DNA of 64,000 bases, from the NCBI RefSeq assembly GCF_047496725.1, contig NC_132983.1, positions 589,501 to 653,500 on the forward strand, read 5' to 3'. The notes below the pieces were generated by a model. That model made no database searches. It saw only the letters and a list, made by a program, of their open reading frames with translations, and had not been told where the DNA came from. The translations under genes and the position numbers were made by a program. This document shows positions 12,538 to 24,351 of the stretch, one piece after another. How positions within the stretch are numbered: the first letter of the stretch is position 1; every line of letters starts with the position of its first letter. Source of the DNA: Anoplolepis gracilipes. Taxonomy: Eukaryota > Arthropoda > Insecta > Hymenoptera > Formicidae.

Positions 12538-13852
12538 ATGAATCAGCTAATAAGTCGTGTTGTTTCCGTCAACGGACGACGATCGTTTAATTGTTTTGCA
12601 CGAAGCTTTCACGTATCATCGCAAAAAATGGTTATTGCCGTGAGTATTGATTTAATTATTTTAATAAACAAAAAATATCTACGCAATGTAAACAAGCTCT
12701 CTTGACGTTGTCATAAAAATGCGTAGAATTTTTTTTTAATTAATTCTGATTAGTTGCTTACATCATTATTATGGTAATAATTACAAGCTGAGATATAAAT
12801 TGAAAAAATAGCAAATTATGTAATATCAACTTATATTAATTTAAATAAATAAATATTATTAAAATAGAGATAAATATTATTGCATCTAATATTATGGAAA
12901 ATATGACATCTCTTACTTAAAAACAAAAGAGTTATTATGTTTAAATAGTTATACCATTATATATATATATGTATATGAAATATTTAACTGTATACATATA
13001 TGACTTTTAAGGTTGGAGATAAATTGCCTAACGTGGATCTCTTTGAGAATACACCGGCGGATAAGGTGAATCTAGCACAGGCTGCAGCTGGCAAGAAAAT
13101 CATTATATTTGGTGTACCAGGTGCATTCACGCCTGGATGTTCAAAAGTAAAAATTTTTTTTTAAATTAATCTTTGTTTTTATAACTAAAAAACTACAATA
13201 TATATACTATAACGTTGCTATCTTAATAGAATAAAAAAAAAAATTTTTATATATACTACTTTAAAACATATCTTATGTATAATATACACTTGATAAAATA
13301 ATAAGTTTGTAGATTAATACATATATTATTTTTTTCTGATACGTGTTATATAATTAATTAATTATTAATTTCAATTTTCAGACTCATCTTCCTGGTTATG
13401 TTACAAAAGCTGATGAACTAAAATCTAAGGGAATTTCAGAAATCTTTTGTATTAGTATCAATGATCCATTCGTTATGGCAGCTTGGGGAAAAGAACATAA
13501 TGCAACAGGAAAGGTGTGTTTATTTAAGTATGAAATTTATTAAATGAAGAAAATAATTGATGATTGATTACTATATTGTAGTTAAGTTCTTGTAATTAAT
13601 TTTCTTTCTCTCTCCCTTTCTTTGTCTATCTGCTTTCTAAAAAATTGTTTCTATTGTTAGGTACGAATGTTAGCCGATCCTAAAGGAGATTTTACAGATG
13701 CTGTAGATCTTAGCGTAGATCTGCAGGTTTTAGGAGGCAAGCGCAGCAAACGTTATTCTATGATTGTTGATAACGGGACTGTAAAGGAACTTAATGTTGA
13801 ACCAGATAATACTGGTTTATCTTGCTCTCTGGCAGATCGCATAAAAGTTTAA
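12538..13852 (+). CDS. Prx5: Peroxiredoxin-5, atypical 2-Cys, probably mitochondrial
   Basis: Thiol peroxidase that reduces hydrogen peroxide, alkyl hydroperoxides and peroxynitrite with electrons from thioredoxin. Four exons: 12538-12639, 13012-13146, 13382-13513 and 13661-13852; 186 residues. The N-terminus (MNQLISRVVSVNGRRSFNCF) is a good mitochondrial presequence; a second in-frame Met at residue 32 sits at the expected start of the cytosolic form. The peroxidatic cysteine is Cys77 in GVPGAFTPGCSKTHLPGY and the resolving cysteine is Cys178 in DNTGLSCSLADRI, both at the positions used by human PRDX5. The protein ends in IKV, so it lacks the peroxisomal SQL-type tail of the human enzyme. 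The intron after GCSK directly follows the active-site motif. Confidence 0.96.
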
Positions 13853-14589
13853 AGGATATTATCCTACTATTTTTTTTCTCAACTTTTTTTATTTTTCTTT
13901 ATTCTTTAATATTTATGTTATGTTTTCTTTATTCTTTAATATATTGTTAGTCTCAAGAACTGCATCCTTATAACGAAGGAACTATTGTGTGATATTATTA
14001 TTTTTAATTTGAGTCTTTATAATTTGGCATTAAATTATTTGTTATTAAGTTGAAATGCTTTAAGAATGCATTTTATAATTTTTTTTTTTTTATGAAATAT
14101 CGATTTACAATATAAAATATTAAGGAAATTTGCAAAAATAGTTATATAAATGCTTAATAAATACGAGTGAAAATAATATCTAATTTATTTAAAAATATAT
14201 AATTATTTGTTTTTTCTGCAATTAATGGAAATGTTAGTTTATATTTTGAAAACATAAAAATAGATTTTTCTTATTAAAAAGTTTTTATTATAAAATAATG
14301 TAATTTTTTTTCTTGCAAAATGTTTTAAATTGTATTAATAAATTAACATAAAAAATATTCTGTAGAATCTTGTCTGCATGTTTTTTTTTTTTTTTTTTTT
14401 TTTTTTCAATGAAACCAGAAATAACTTGAAATAGTTGGTCAATTATTTATAAAATTTGAAAAGAGAATCTTTGCTAAAAGTAAATCTATATATTTCACAT
14501 ATATATGTCTTTTGAAACTTTATTCCATCTTTATTTCATATTTCATGAGAACAAGGATAAGATAGTATGTTGGAAGCGTTCGTAGCGCA
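13853..14589. other. Prx5 3' UTR and spacer with T run
   Basis: AT-rich, no coding signal. A T run lies at about 14382-14406. Putative polyadenylation signals (AATAAA) occur near 14157 and 14339. Confidence 0.6.
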
Positions 14590-14843
14590 GTCTCGACCAG
14601 CCAATAAATACTGTCCAATGAATACTATCTGAACCAATCAGAACATTGCGTACGTTAAACTGTGCCCATGATTCTTTGCACACCGTGTAGTGCAAATGCG
14701 AACCGAGGTTTTCTAATCTCGGTTATCGTTAGTATGTACATAGTTTGTGGTGGAAAAAAAGCTGCGGCGGCGGCGTCTGGATTTGCGTTAAATTTTATGA
14801 TCTTTTACGTCTGATCCATCGGCTCGAATCTGATTTCACAGCC
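14590..14843 (+). promoter_or_regulatory. Promoter and noncoding first exon of importin-alpha
   Basis: Three CCAAT words within 40 bases (about 14600, 14616 and 14634) are followed by a CpG-rich patch and a consensus splice donor, GTAAGT, at 14844. The next good acceptor in the same direction is at 16399-16400, immediately before the importin-alpha ATG. I therefore infer an untranslated first exon ending at 14843 and a ~1.56-kb leader intron. The CCAAT cluster suggests NF-Y-type control; this is inference from motif spacing. Confidence 0.5.
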
Positions 14844-16400
14844 GTAAGTATAAGAACGTGCGACGATTATATTCCGGAGATTCGTGCTCGTAGATACGCT
14901 GCCACGTGCGCGCGATGTGTCAAAGGATAGAGAGGGTTCCAGGCCCAATGTCACAGTCCACGGTCCACGGTCGTGTGAGTGCCAAAATGTCCAAGTGGCT
15001 GATCATGTCGCGAAAATCGGTGGTCGCGATGGTAGATGGTACCGATACGCGATCGTCCATCTTGATGGAATCGCGCGTACGAAATAATATCCTCGTATTC
15101 TCGAAAAGTTTTTCCGACCATCGTGCTGAATAACTCCTAACCCTCATATGGAATCCATTGTCAGATTCCATGGTAGTTGAGCTCTGAAAATTGCATAGGG
15201 TAATGCGAAAAAGACTACTTGATATTAGAAGCTCTTCAACTGTTTTCTTTCTTTCCGAAACTCCTTTTTTTTCTTAACGAAGCAGGTTTACAACATTTTT
15301 TACCAGTTTTTGCATTCTTGTGCGTGCATACATTTATATGATAAATGGATTCTGCACATCTCTACACATATACATACACATGTGTACACACGAAACACTA
15401 TATATATGTATATAAAATATACTTTATGGGCGCGCGTAATTAAAGAAGATTTATTTTTAATTGAGGAAGAAAAAGAGAGAAGGTATAAAATGCTGCTTTC
15501 TTTTGCATTTATACAATTTTTAAATATCATGTTCAATATATAAACAAAATGTTCTGGGAAAATAAATTCAAATCTCTTTCCTTACAAAGATAATGAGAGA
15601 GTAATCAAATAACGATCTGTATAAAATAAATTCTTTTGTAGAAATTATTACATACCTTTGTTGAGTTGTGAGAAATATCGAGAATTTAAAATACATATTT
15701 TCCATCTTTCTTATTGAGAGAAAAGTAGAGTATATTATTTTTTCAAATTGTAACATTATGTTTTAAAATGCCTTTAAAAAAATTTACAGATCCTGCTTTT
15801 ATAGAGATTTTTTATATAATACTTATTTTTCTTATATATTAATACATATTCAAATTTCTTTTCAAAATCTTTTATATTTAAAATATAAGGATGTATATAA
15901 AATAGAAAACAAATTTAAAACGTTAGCAAATTTTAATGTATATGATAAAATAGCATTTATGAATACTTATAGTTTGAAGCAATAGTAATTATACAACAAA
16001 GTGCTGATATAATACTTGTTGATATATTTGATACATGTAATTTATATATAAGAATAAGTAAAGACACATACATAAATTTTTCTTGACATTTCTATAATAC
16101 ATCTTTCAAATATCTTTCAGAAAATTTCATTTTTAATGTTATAATTTGTTATAATTAAACTATACAAAAAAAAGACTTCTACATTTATTACTTGTGACAA
16201 TAAAACTGTGATAATTGGAATTTAATAGATTATTTTATATGTTTTTATAATATATATTGAAGATTAATTGAAAATTGAACTATTTTAAATCTATATGAAT
16301 TATATTTGTGGTTTTCTTTTGTATTAAATTTTGGGTTAATAAAAAATAAAATAATTTTAATATTATAAATATTGTATTGATTTGTTATTCTCATTTTTAG
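14844..16400 (+). other. Probable leader intron of importin-alpha
   Basis: Begins with GTAAGT and ends with TTTTTAG just before the ATG. The interior is AT-rich. Short open frames at 14884-15171 lie on both strands in the CpG-rich part next to the donor and have no protein signature. I see nothing else in it. Confidence 0.5.
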
Positions 16401-17375
16401 ATGTCAACTGGACCTACACATAAACATCGTTATAAAAATGTAGGATTAGACTCGCAAGAACTACGAAGGCGCAGAGAAGAAGAGGGAGTTCAATTAAGAA
16501 AGCAGAAACGTGAGCAGCAATTATCAAAACGTCGCAATGTCCCCAACATTGTTGCGGATGAAGATAATGTTACAGATGAATATTCGCTTCCTACAGCACA
16601 ATCGGTAATGATTATAATATTATGTTTTACTTACAAATATATAACTTATATGTCAATATAATTTTTTATATAAAAAAAATTTGTATTTTAGCAATCCCCT
16701 GGTATTATAACATCTGAAATGGTAGATGCATTATATAGTCCTAACATACAAGATCAATTGGCCGCAACACAGAAATTTAGAAAATTATTATCAAGAGAGC
16801 CAAACCCTCCTATAGATGAAGTGATACAAACAGGAATTGTACCACAATTTGTCGAATTTCTTAAAAATAATACAAATTGCACTCTGCAGGTTAGTATTAG
16901 TAATTATTAAAATAAGTATAAAAAAAACATGTCAAAGGCATATATAAATGATAATATTGATTGTTAGTTTGAAGCAGCATGGGCTCTGACAAATATAGCA
17001 AGTGGTACATCTCAACAAACACGTATTGTGATAGATGCTGGAGCTGTTCCTACCTTTATTTCTTTACTTGGTTCTGAATATGAAGATGTACAAGAGCAAG
17101 CTGTTTGGGCATTGGGCAATATTGCAGGAGATAGTCCTGAATGCAGAGATCATGTATTAGCCAATGGTATCCTCACTCCACTCTTGCAGTACGTTTCTTT
17201 GTCTTAATGAATTTGTAAACTTTTATTATTTATTATTATACTTTATGGTGCACAAGAATTTAGTGCAAGAGTGACAAAAAAATAGGAAGCTGCAATGATA
17301 AAATTTAGTTGTGTAATATTAAAACAAATGAAATTTGCTGATTAGTCGAAAGCTATTATAGTTGTAATATAAAAA

Positions 17376-17444
<69 letters not shown>

Positions 17445-18808
17445 TTTATGAAAAAAATTACATAGCAACTTATATTTTTTACATGAAATCATTCCAAAAT
17501 ATATTGCATTATTTTTTTTTTAGAGTACTATCGAAAGCGACGCGTCTCTCTATGACCCGCAACGCGGTCTGGGCATTATCAAATTTGTGTCGAGGAAAGA
17601 ATCCAGCACCAGCTTTCGCAAAAGTCGCACCATGTCTACCGGTGTTGGCACATCTTCTGAATCATACCGATTATGATGTACTTGCTGATGCTTGTTGGGC
17701 ACTTTCTTATTTGAGCGACGGTCCAAATGACAAGATACAAGCCGTTATCGATGCCGGCGTCTGCAGACGCCTTGTAGAACTTCTTATGTATGTTAAAATT
17801 TATGCACGTTATATGTATAAAATTACTTTTAATTAATTGTACCACTAATAAAAAAAAACATTGTTTTCAGGCATGAACAGAATAACGTCATAAGTGCAGC
17901 TCTTCGTGCCGTAGGAAATATAGTTACTGGAGATGATGTGCAAACTCAAGTTGTGTTAAATTGTTCAGCATTACCATGTCTATTGCATCTTTTAAGTTCG
18001 CCACGGGAAAGTGTTCGTAAAGAAGCTTGTTGGACAGTTTCTAATATCACTGCCGGCAATCCGCAGCAGATACAAGTATGTCACATTTCAAACATAATAT
18101 ATAACTTTATTTAAATGTTATTAATGTTTTTGTAAAAGATATTACATATATGTAATTTTTTTTTTTTTTTTTTTTAAGACGTATAGATATATCTTCATAT
18201 AAATATTGTTTTAGGCAGTGATTGATGCCAATATATTTCCGGTTTTAATTGAAATTTTGAGTAAAGCTGAATTTAAAACACGTAAAGAAGCAGCATGGGC
18301 AATAACAAATGCCACTAGCGGTGGAACAGCCGATCAAATTCGATATCTTGCAATGCAAGGATGTATTCCACCGTTATGTGATCTACTTACTGTTATGGAT
18401 CCCAAAATTGTTCAAGTTGCTTTGAATGGGTTAGAAAATATTTTGCGTTTGGGAGAACAAGATGCACCTATGCATAATGGTCTTAATCCTTATGCAGTTC
18501 TTATCGAAGAATGTTATGGTAAAGTATTAACGAAGAAAGATTGTATGTGATAAATACAAACAGCTAATTTACTAATATTTATTAATATTTTTTCTTAATG
18601 GTTTTTTATAGGCCTAGATAAGATAGAGTTCTTGCAATCTCATCAAAATATGGATATTTATCAAAAGGCCTTTGATATTATCGAACGATTTTTCGGGTCT
18701 GAGGAAGAGGATACTAGACTTGTACCTTCTATTGATTCACAAGGGCAGGAATATCAATTTACTGCACCAGATTCTTCCCAACTACCAGTGCAAGGCTTTG
18801 AGTTTTAA
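16401..18808 (+). CDS. Kap-alpha3: Importin subunit alpha, KPNA3/4 type
   Basis: Adaptor that binds classical nuclear localisation signals and carries cargo to importin-beta for nuclear import. Seven coding exons: 16401-16604, 16692-16889, 16968-17188, 17524-17787, 17871-18075, 18215-18542 and 18612-18808; 538 residues. The importin-beta-binding domain is at the N-terminus (HRYKNVGLDSQELRRRREEE, then RKQKREQQLSKRR). Armadillo repeats follow, with the Trp/Asn ladder that lines the NLS groove: AAWALTNIASGT, AVWALGNIAGD, AVWALSNLCRGK, ACWALSYLSDG, ACWTVSNITAGN, AAWAITNATSGG. The linker EYSLPTAQSQSPGIITSEMV and the acidic C-terminus are typical of the KPNA3/4 branch. The ATG is at the first base of its exon. 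Confidence 0.96.
17383..17442. repeat. (AT)n microsatellite in an importin-alpha intron
   Basis: About 29 uninterrupted AT dinucleotides between exons 3 and 4. Confidence 0.9.
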
Positions 18809-20149
18809 TTAACTATGTAAATCCTAAATATAACCTTATTTCATTAAGTGTTATTTGTTCTATGGGGTTTACAGTATCTCTAAGATCGATACGTTGACAC
18901 AAAACATTGGTTTACATATTTGCCCATATAACTTCAGTTTATTTGTATCAAAAATACTAATAGAGTAAAATTATCTATTTTTTTCCATTGAATTAAAAAC
19001 AGTATAATATTTATAATTTTAATGATTTTTTTTCTCATTGTTCTGGATAAACTGTAATGCATTATGTATGTTATGATCCAAAATTTATTGTTTTTAAACC
19101 TATGTCAAATTGCGACAATGTTTTCATTAAAACTTTGAAACAATTTGTATAGGAACACTTATAGACTCATACCTGCATGTATTTAGTGTATGAGATGTTC
19201 ATTTTATGAAGCATAAACGTTTTAGTGCTTAAGAGTAGAAGTGAAGACAAAATGATTCAGACAATTTATCGAGGCAGATTCATATCTCGTCCGACTTTTG
19301 ACTGACACAATTACGAAAAAATAAAAACTAGCATTATATCCTGCGAGATACTAACTGAATGACTGAAGTACGCGACTATATAGCCAACACGGACAACATT
19401 ACGCAACGCGGTACTCACCTTCTTATTATACTAGATAGAAACTGACCAATTAAACTTTTTTACTGTAAATACGTATCTCGTAATTTTAAGGCTATTCTAT
19501 ACAGAGTGCCCTTAAGAAATAAAGTAATAGTTGCATCTGCTCATTAAAATGCAAAAATATTGCAAAAATTGGTTAAAATGTTTATTACATTTTATAATAA
19601 GCATGATTTCTGTATCAAGATACGTACATGTGCGCTTTCTTTCTGTATTAATAATCGTGCAAGAAAAAATCCTGACTTCCAGTTAATGTATAAACTATAT
19701 ATAATGTTTTTGTCCAGTATCACAATTAATTGGCTGGTCTTGATTATAAACATCTGCAGAGATTGAATGATTGAATAAATAGTTTTTATTATATATAGTT
19801 TCATAATTAAATTTTTTTTAAATACATATTTTTCAATTCTTTTTACATATGCAAGTGAAAAAGAAACAAATGGTATTGGATTTGTACAGCACATTATTAG
19901 ATCTTGGACATTCTGTATGAAAAGTCTGTGACTGTATATATATATAAAACATATTTATTATTTAGGTTTGACGATACTATACTTATATAAATTATATATA
20001 TCCCATCTCGAGACTTTTAGTTACCGATTTGAATTATGACAGAAAATGACTGTACTATAACTCAGTAATTGAAACATTGCTAATTTATCATTTTAGCTAA
20101 TATGGCTATGGATACTTATTGCCAATTTATGAAATTTACTTATCAAGTA

Positions 20150-20211
<62 letters not shown>

Positions 20212-21927
20212 ATAATTTAAAAAAAGAAAACAAAATTTTCGTTGTATATTGTGCACGTAAATTTTAAATTAAGATGTGGAGAAAATTCTATAATACTATT
20301 GCTTGATAAAACATACAAGGACTGATTTTTTTCAGTACTTTCTATCAACAGCCTTTAAGTGCATTGTGAAATATTTACAAAAAAGTTTTCTACAATTATA
20401 ATTACTTTAATCAAAACAAATTTTACCTATTTTGGTACACACTTGGTATACACTTTAATTATATTAATAAAATAAATACTGCAGCTACTATCATTTAAAA
20501 TACATATAAAATGATTTAGATATGTATTTATCTATAAATTTATTACTAATTTCTTTTGTTTATTGTTTAAAGATATATTTTATTATTTAAAAAAAAGTTG
20601 AAAAGCGCTGATTGAAATAAACTTCGTAAATATATTTTATTTTTTCAAAGAACTATATTATATAAATTGATAAAGAAACTTAAAATAGAAATTTATATAA
20701 ATAAACGATGTTAAAGCTTGTTATTTTGTTTACTTTTTCATCAGTTTTTAAAAGATAGTCAAGAAAAGGATTTTATGAACTTAATATTTCTGAAATAAAA
20801 GGTATATCAGAAAAAAACACAATTTTCTACAAAATCATATAAAAAGCTCAACGAAAATTATGTCAAATCTATTACAATATTTATATTTTATATGTATAAA
20901 TTATTTTTTTACACATCCACTGTATTATGTATGTTAGGTAATTTTATATATTTTTAAAACAAGTTCGTAAATTAATAAGCTAATAAATATTTGTTTTATG
21001 TTATTTAATATATACATAAATTACAATTTATACAAAATCAAGTTTTCGTTATTTCAATATATTTATATTAATTGAGTAGTAATATGTATATTAATAATAA
21101 CATCAGAATTTTCTTATAACTATCCCGAATATTTTACTTATTAAATTATAAAATTACAATGAAAGAAAAGACGTGTAAATTGGCAATGAGTATCATATGA
21201 TACTAGACATTCAATTACTGTACAGACTGCCGACTGACACATTAATACGAAAATCGAAATATACACATAAAATAATCCTAATTGTATTTTATTTTAAAGC
21301 TAAATAAAAATATATTATTCGGAAATATACGTTAAATTACTAGATACACAACAGTGTCATTATATTTTTCGAAAATACGTAGAAATATAAAATTATGATT
21401 AGAAAGATTCACTAAAAATAAAATTTATTTCGTGTAATATTGGCATAATAAAATAAAATAAAATAACATCAGCTAAATTTTATATTTCTTTAATAATTTA
21501 CAATCGGAAAGAAACTTTTTGATCATGACTGTCACAGCCATCATGTTTCATGTTATTTATATTTGTGCAGATGCAAAGAAAATTAAGGCTCCTAATTCGG
21601 TTATTTTATATTAGAATGTTATAGAAAAGAGATTCTATGAAATAAATTATTATTGAATTTAATTAATAAAAAATATAAGCAATAAAGTGTCAACTCATTT
21701 TTTGTTGTATATTACAAAAAATTTACGAAAATTCTTATAATTTTTTAGTTCTAATAAGCTAAAGTGAGAATTTAGGAGCCTTATTAAGTTACAACACATT
21801 AAATATGCATCTTTTATAAATATCACTTCATGTCTTGTTAAACTTTGTTGCTCTCCACTTATATCCAATCTTTTATTATTTAATATTAAGTGTCTTTAGA
21901 ACATTATTTTCACAACTCACAATCAGC
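18809..21927. other. Spacer between convergent importin-alpha and torsin-activator genes
   Basis: The two genes end towards each other across 3.1 kb of very AT-rich DNA that should hold both 3' UTRs. An (AT)n run lies at about 20152-20207. No exon, RNA gene or mobile-element signature was found. Confidence 0.6.
20152..20207. repeat. (AT)n microsatellite
   Basis: Uninterrupted TA dinucleotides between the two convergent genes. Confidence 0.9.
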
Positions 21928-23671
21928 TTAACAAAAATATTTTAACTGTGGTTCGGGTTGTACCGATATAATTGCGCCATCTGTAATGCGCGTTACAAGT
22001 GCCATTAAAATATCTCGATCAATGCTTTCCGACAGTTTACGGTAAAAATGATCCTCTACAAACGCCAGTTTTTTCTGCGACGATTGATAATTGTTAGTTT
22101 GCACAGTAAAAATGTAAATAGCTTCCCTAATTAAAGGGTTTATTTTATCACACAAATTATGCAATGCTTTTATTGCTTCTGGATTGATATTCAATACATT
22201 GCGAATCATCTGCAACAAAGTTGTTTATATAAGTTAGCTAAAGTATAAGCAGAAAAATTATATTTGAAATGTATATATACATACCACAACTTGTTTTGTT
22301 GAAGAATATTCCTTTAGTTTACAAATAATCTCACCAGCATCTGTAATATTTTCTGGATTTAAGTATAGAGGACTGTCTATACTTAAAACATGACTGCTTG
22401 TATATGCCAATGCTGTGGCCAAACAATCCATTGTGGTTGTTTCATTCGCAAATAATAAAATAATTTGAGGTGTCTTAAAATTATTTGATTTTGTTTCATT
22501 TATTGCAGTTGAAATATCAATCCAAGTTTCTAATTCTTGATTATGAAAACTTTCTTTAATCTCATCAATGGATTTAAACTTTGGGATATGATTGCTATTG
22601 GCCTGTGTTTTTTCTTTATTCATAATAAAATAAAAATAAACACTACCTGAAAGTATTAATACTGAAATAATATATATTAAAGAAGAGCTATTTTTATCTT
22701 GTTTATTTGGAAACTGAGCACTTTTAGATTCAAATGGAGATATCTGATTGCGAGTACTCTCAACTTTATGTGAAGACTTGTTTAAAGAAACATCATTTTG
22801 TGACTGAAAAGACTGATTCATTCCATTCTCCTTATTATGTTCATCAAAACTTTCTTTTATTTGTCTATCATTAGTACTATCATCTTTATTAATTGATATT
22901 TCATCTTCAGATGAGTTTAAGTTTTGTTGTCCAGATATGTTATTTGTCATATGCAATTCCAAAGAATTATTATGTGGGTAAATAGATCTCTCTTCTGATC
23001 TTATAGATCTTCGAGGTCCAGCTATAGGAGGTTTATACCCTGATTCTGATAAGTTATTAATCTGCAAAATAATAATACCAATAATATCATTTGTTTCACA
23101 GGTAGATCAGAGATAGTTATATAATCTTAATAAAATATTTCACAACCAATCTAATTATATAATCAATATCAATATATAATTTCATAACATATTTATCAAA
23201 TTGATTGTTTTAAAGATAAACGTTATATGCATAAAAAAAATGAAAGAAAAATTACAATTTGTAATCTAGGATAGATCAAAAAGTAAGGTTCCCTGTTTTA
23301 TCAGTTTTATTTACTTTAATAAGACCGCTTTAATAAAACAGGGAACTCTTTTTAATCCCTTTTCTATTACATAAGATTCATTTTGACACTGAGATGCTGA
23401 AAGCGTTTGATAGACTAATCAGGCTAAAGAAATCTTTACCTCGAATGATCAGATAAATACTTTCAGCATTTAATTACAATGTCAAGAACGTTACGAATGC
23501 AACCATAATACGCGTAAAAAAAAAGAAAAATCAAAGTTCCGTGGTAGTAAATGATTTTCTCCGCTTCTTTTATTTATGACATTATTTAGCAAAATTATAA
23601 AAAAATTTCAGTAAAGTCAATAATATTTCCGAGAAAGATACCTCGTTTAATTTCTCAGTTGATGAATTCAT
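21928..23671 (-). CDS. Torsin-1A-interacting protein (LAP1/LULL1-type torsin activator)
   Basis: Inner-nuclear-membrane/ER membrane protein whose lumenal domain activates torsin AAA+ ATPases by donating an arginine finger. Three exons on the minus strand: 23671-23642 (10 codons), 23061-22285 and 22209-21928; 362 residues. The first ~135 residues are a polar, Ser/Asn-rich nucleo-cytoplasmic region. One transmembrane helix follows (SSLIYIISVLILSGSVYFYF), then the lumenal domain. The lumenal part holds IILLFANETTTMDCLATALA and GEIICKLK, with Cys residues at the places expected for the family's disulfide. The C-terminus VTRITDGAIISVQPEPQLK aligns with human LAP1 WSRISHLVLPVQPE; Arg343 here corresponds to the LAP1 arginine finger. 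It is shorter than mammalian LAP1, mainly in the N-terminal region, so it is closer in layout to LULL1. Confidence 0.88.
23288..23346. repeat. Short inverted repeat in intron 1 of the torsin activator
   Basis: GTTCCCTGTTTTAT at 23288-23301 pairs perfectly with ATAAAACAGGGAAC at 23333-23346 around a 31-base loop. It could be the relic of a very short inverted-repeat transposon or a transcribed hairpin. Confidence 0.7.
23383..23485. repeat. ~100-nt imperfect hairpin in intron 1 of the torsin activator
   Basis: ATGCTGAAAG at 23394-23403 pairs with CTTTCAGCAT at 23460-23469, and an outer stem (TTGACACTG at 23383-23391 with CAATGTCAA at 23477-23485) pairs at 8 of 9 positions. Size and layout resemble a miRNA precursor, but the middle of the stem is poor. 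No known miRNA is recognised. Confidence 0.4.
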
Positions 23672-24351
23672 TTCTTGTCGTCACGTGAAAATAACTAAGG
23701 ACACCATAATATAATCTGATGAAATTTCCTTAACAACATTGTCAGCAGATGTCAACCACGAATCGCGAAATTTAAAGTCAGTGATTTTAGCGAATTTGGC
23801 AAGATAGAGACACTGTAATCAGCTGACTGAAAAGGCCATTTTCAATTGGTCCGCCATTTTTTGGCCTTCCTACAGGTTAGAGTGAAACAATATATATTTC
23901 TTTCTCTCTCGTGTACAAACATTTCTTTATCTCTCATTGGATGCGGCCAAAACATGGCGGACATAGGTTTGTAGCCAGTCTCTGATTACAGCATCTCTAG
24001 ACAAGAGAGACTGTGGCGACCTCTGTCGATCAAGCATCAACTACGAATTCGTAGTTTGTGATTTTTGCTTGTCAGTGTCAGAAACGTCACTTTGCGATGA
24101 TATATGATGCGGGACGCTCGCGAGAATTTAATCAAATAAAGACTGTTTATAGCAGTGAGACTGTGGATCTCAGACCTCCGTCCTCTTGTTTTACAGTGCC
24201 AATTAAAATTTAGAAGAAGAAGAAGAAGAGGAAGAATAAAGATCGATTTAAACCTAACCCGTGATCAAACTCATCTTCGTAGCACACGCCGGTTGTATGG
24301 GAATCGAGCTGCAAGTTCGAGTGACATTTTTAGCCGTTCTATGGTGATACC
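23672..24351. promoter_or_regulatory. Bidirectional promoter of torsin activator / ZDHHC6, and ZDHHC6 5' UTR
   Basis: Head-to-head spacer. It contains an E-box palindrome (GTCACGTGAA, CACGTG at 23682-23687) close to the minus-strand ATG, an ATTGG near 23847, and two YY1-like words: CCGCCATTTT at about 23851-23860 and its reverse-type AACATGGCGGAC at about 23952-23963. The ZDHHC6 leader probably starts after 24000; an acceptor-like TTTTACAG ends at about 24198. The in-frame TAG upstream of 24352 shows that ATG 24352 is the first possible start in its frame. Confidence 0.5.

Noticed and set aside
14884..15171. Frames on both strands downstream of the importin-alpha leader donor
   Set aside because: They lie in the inferred leader intron, overlap each other and have no motif.
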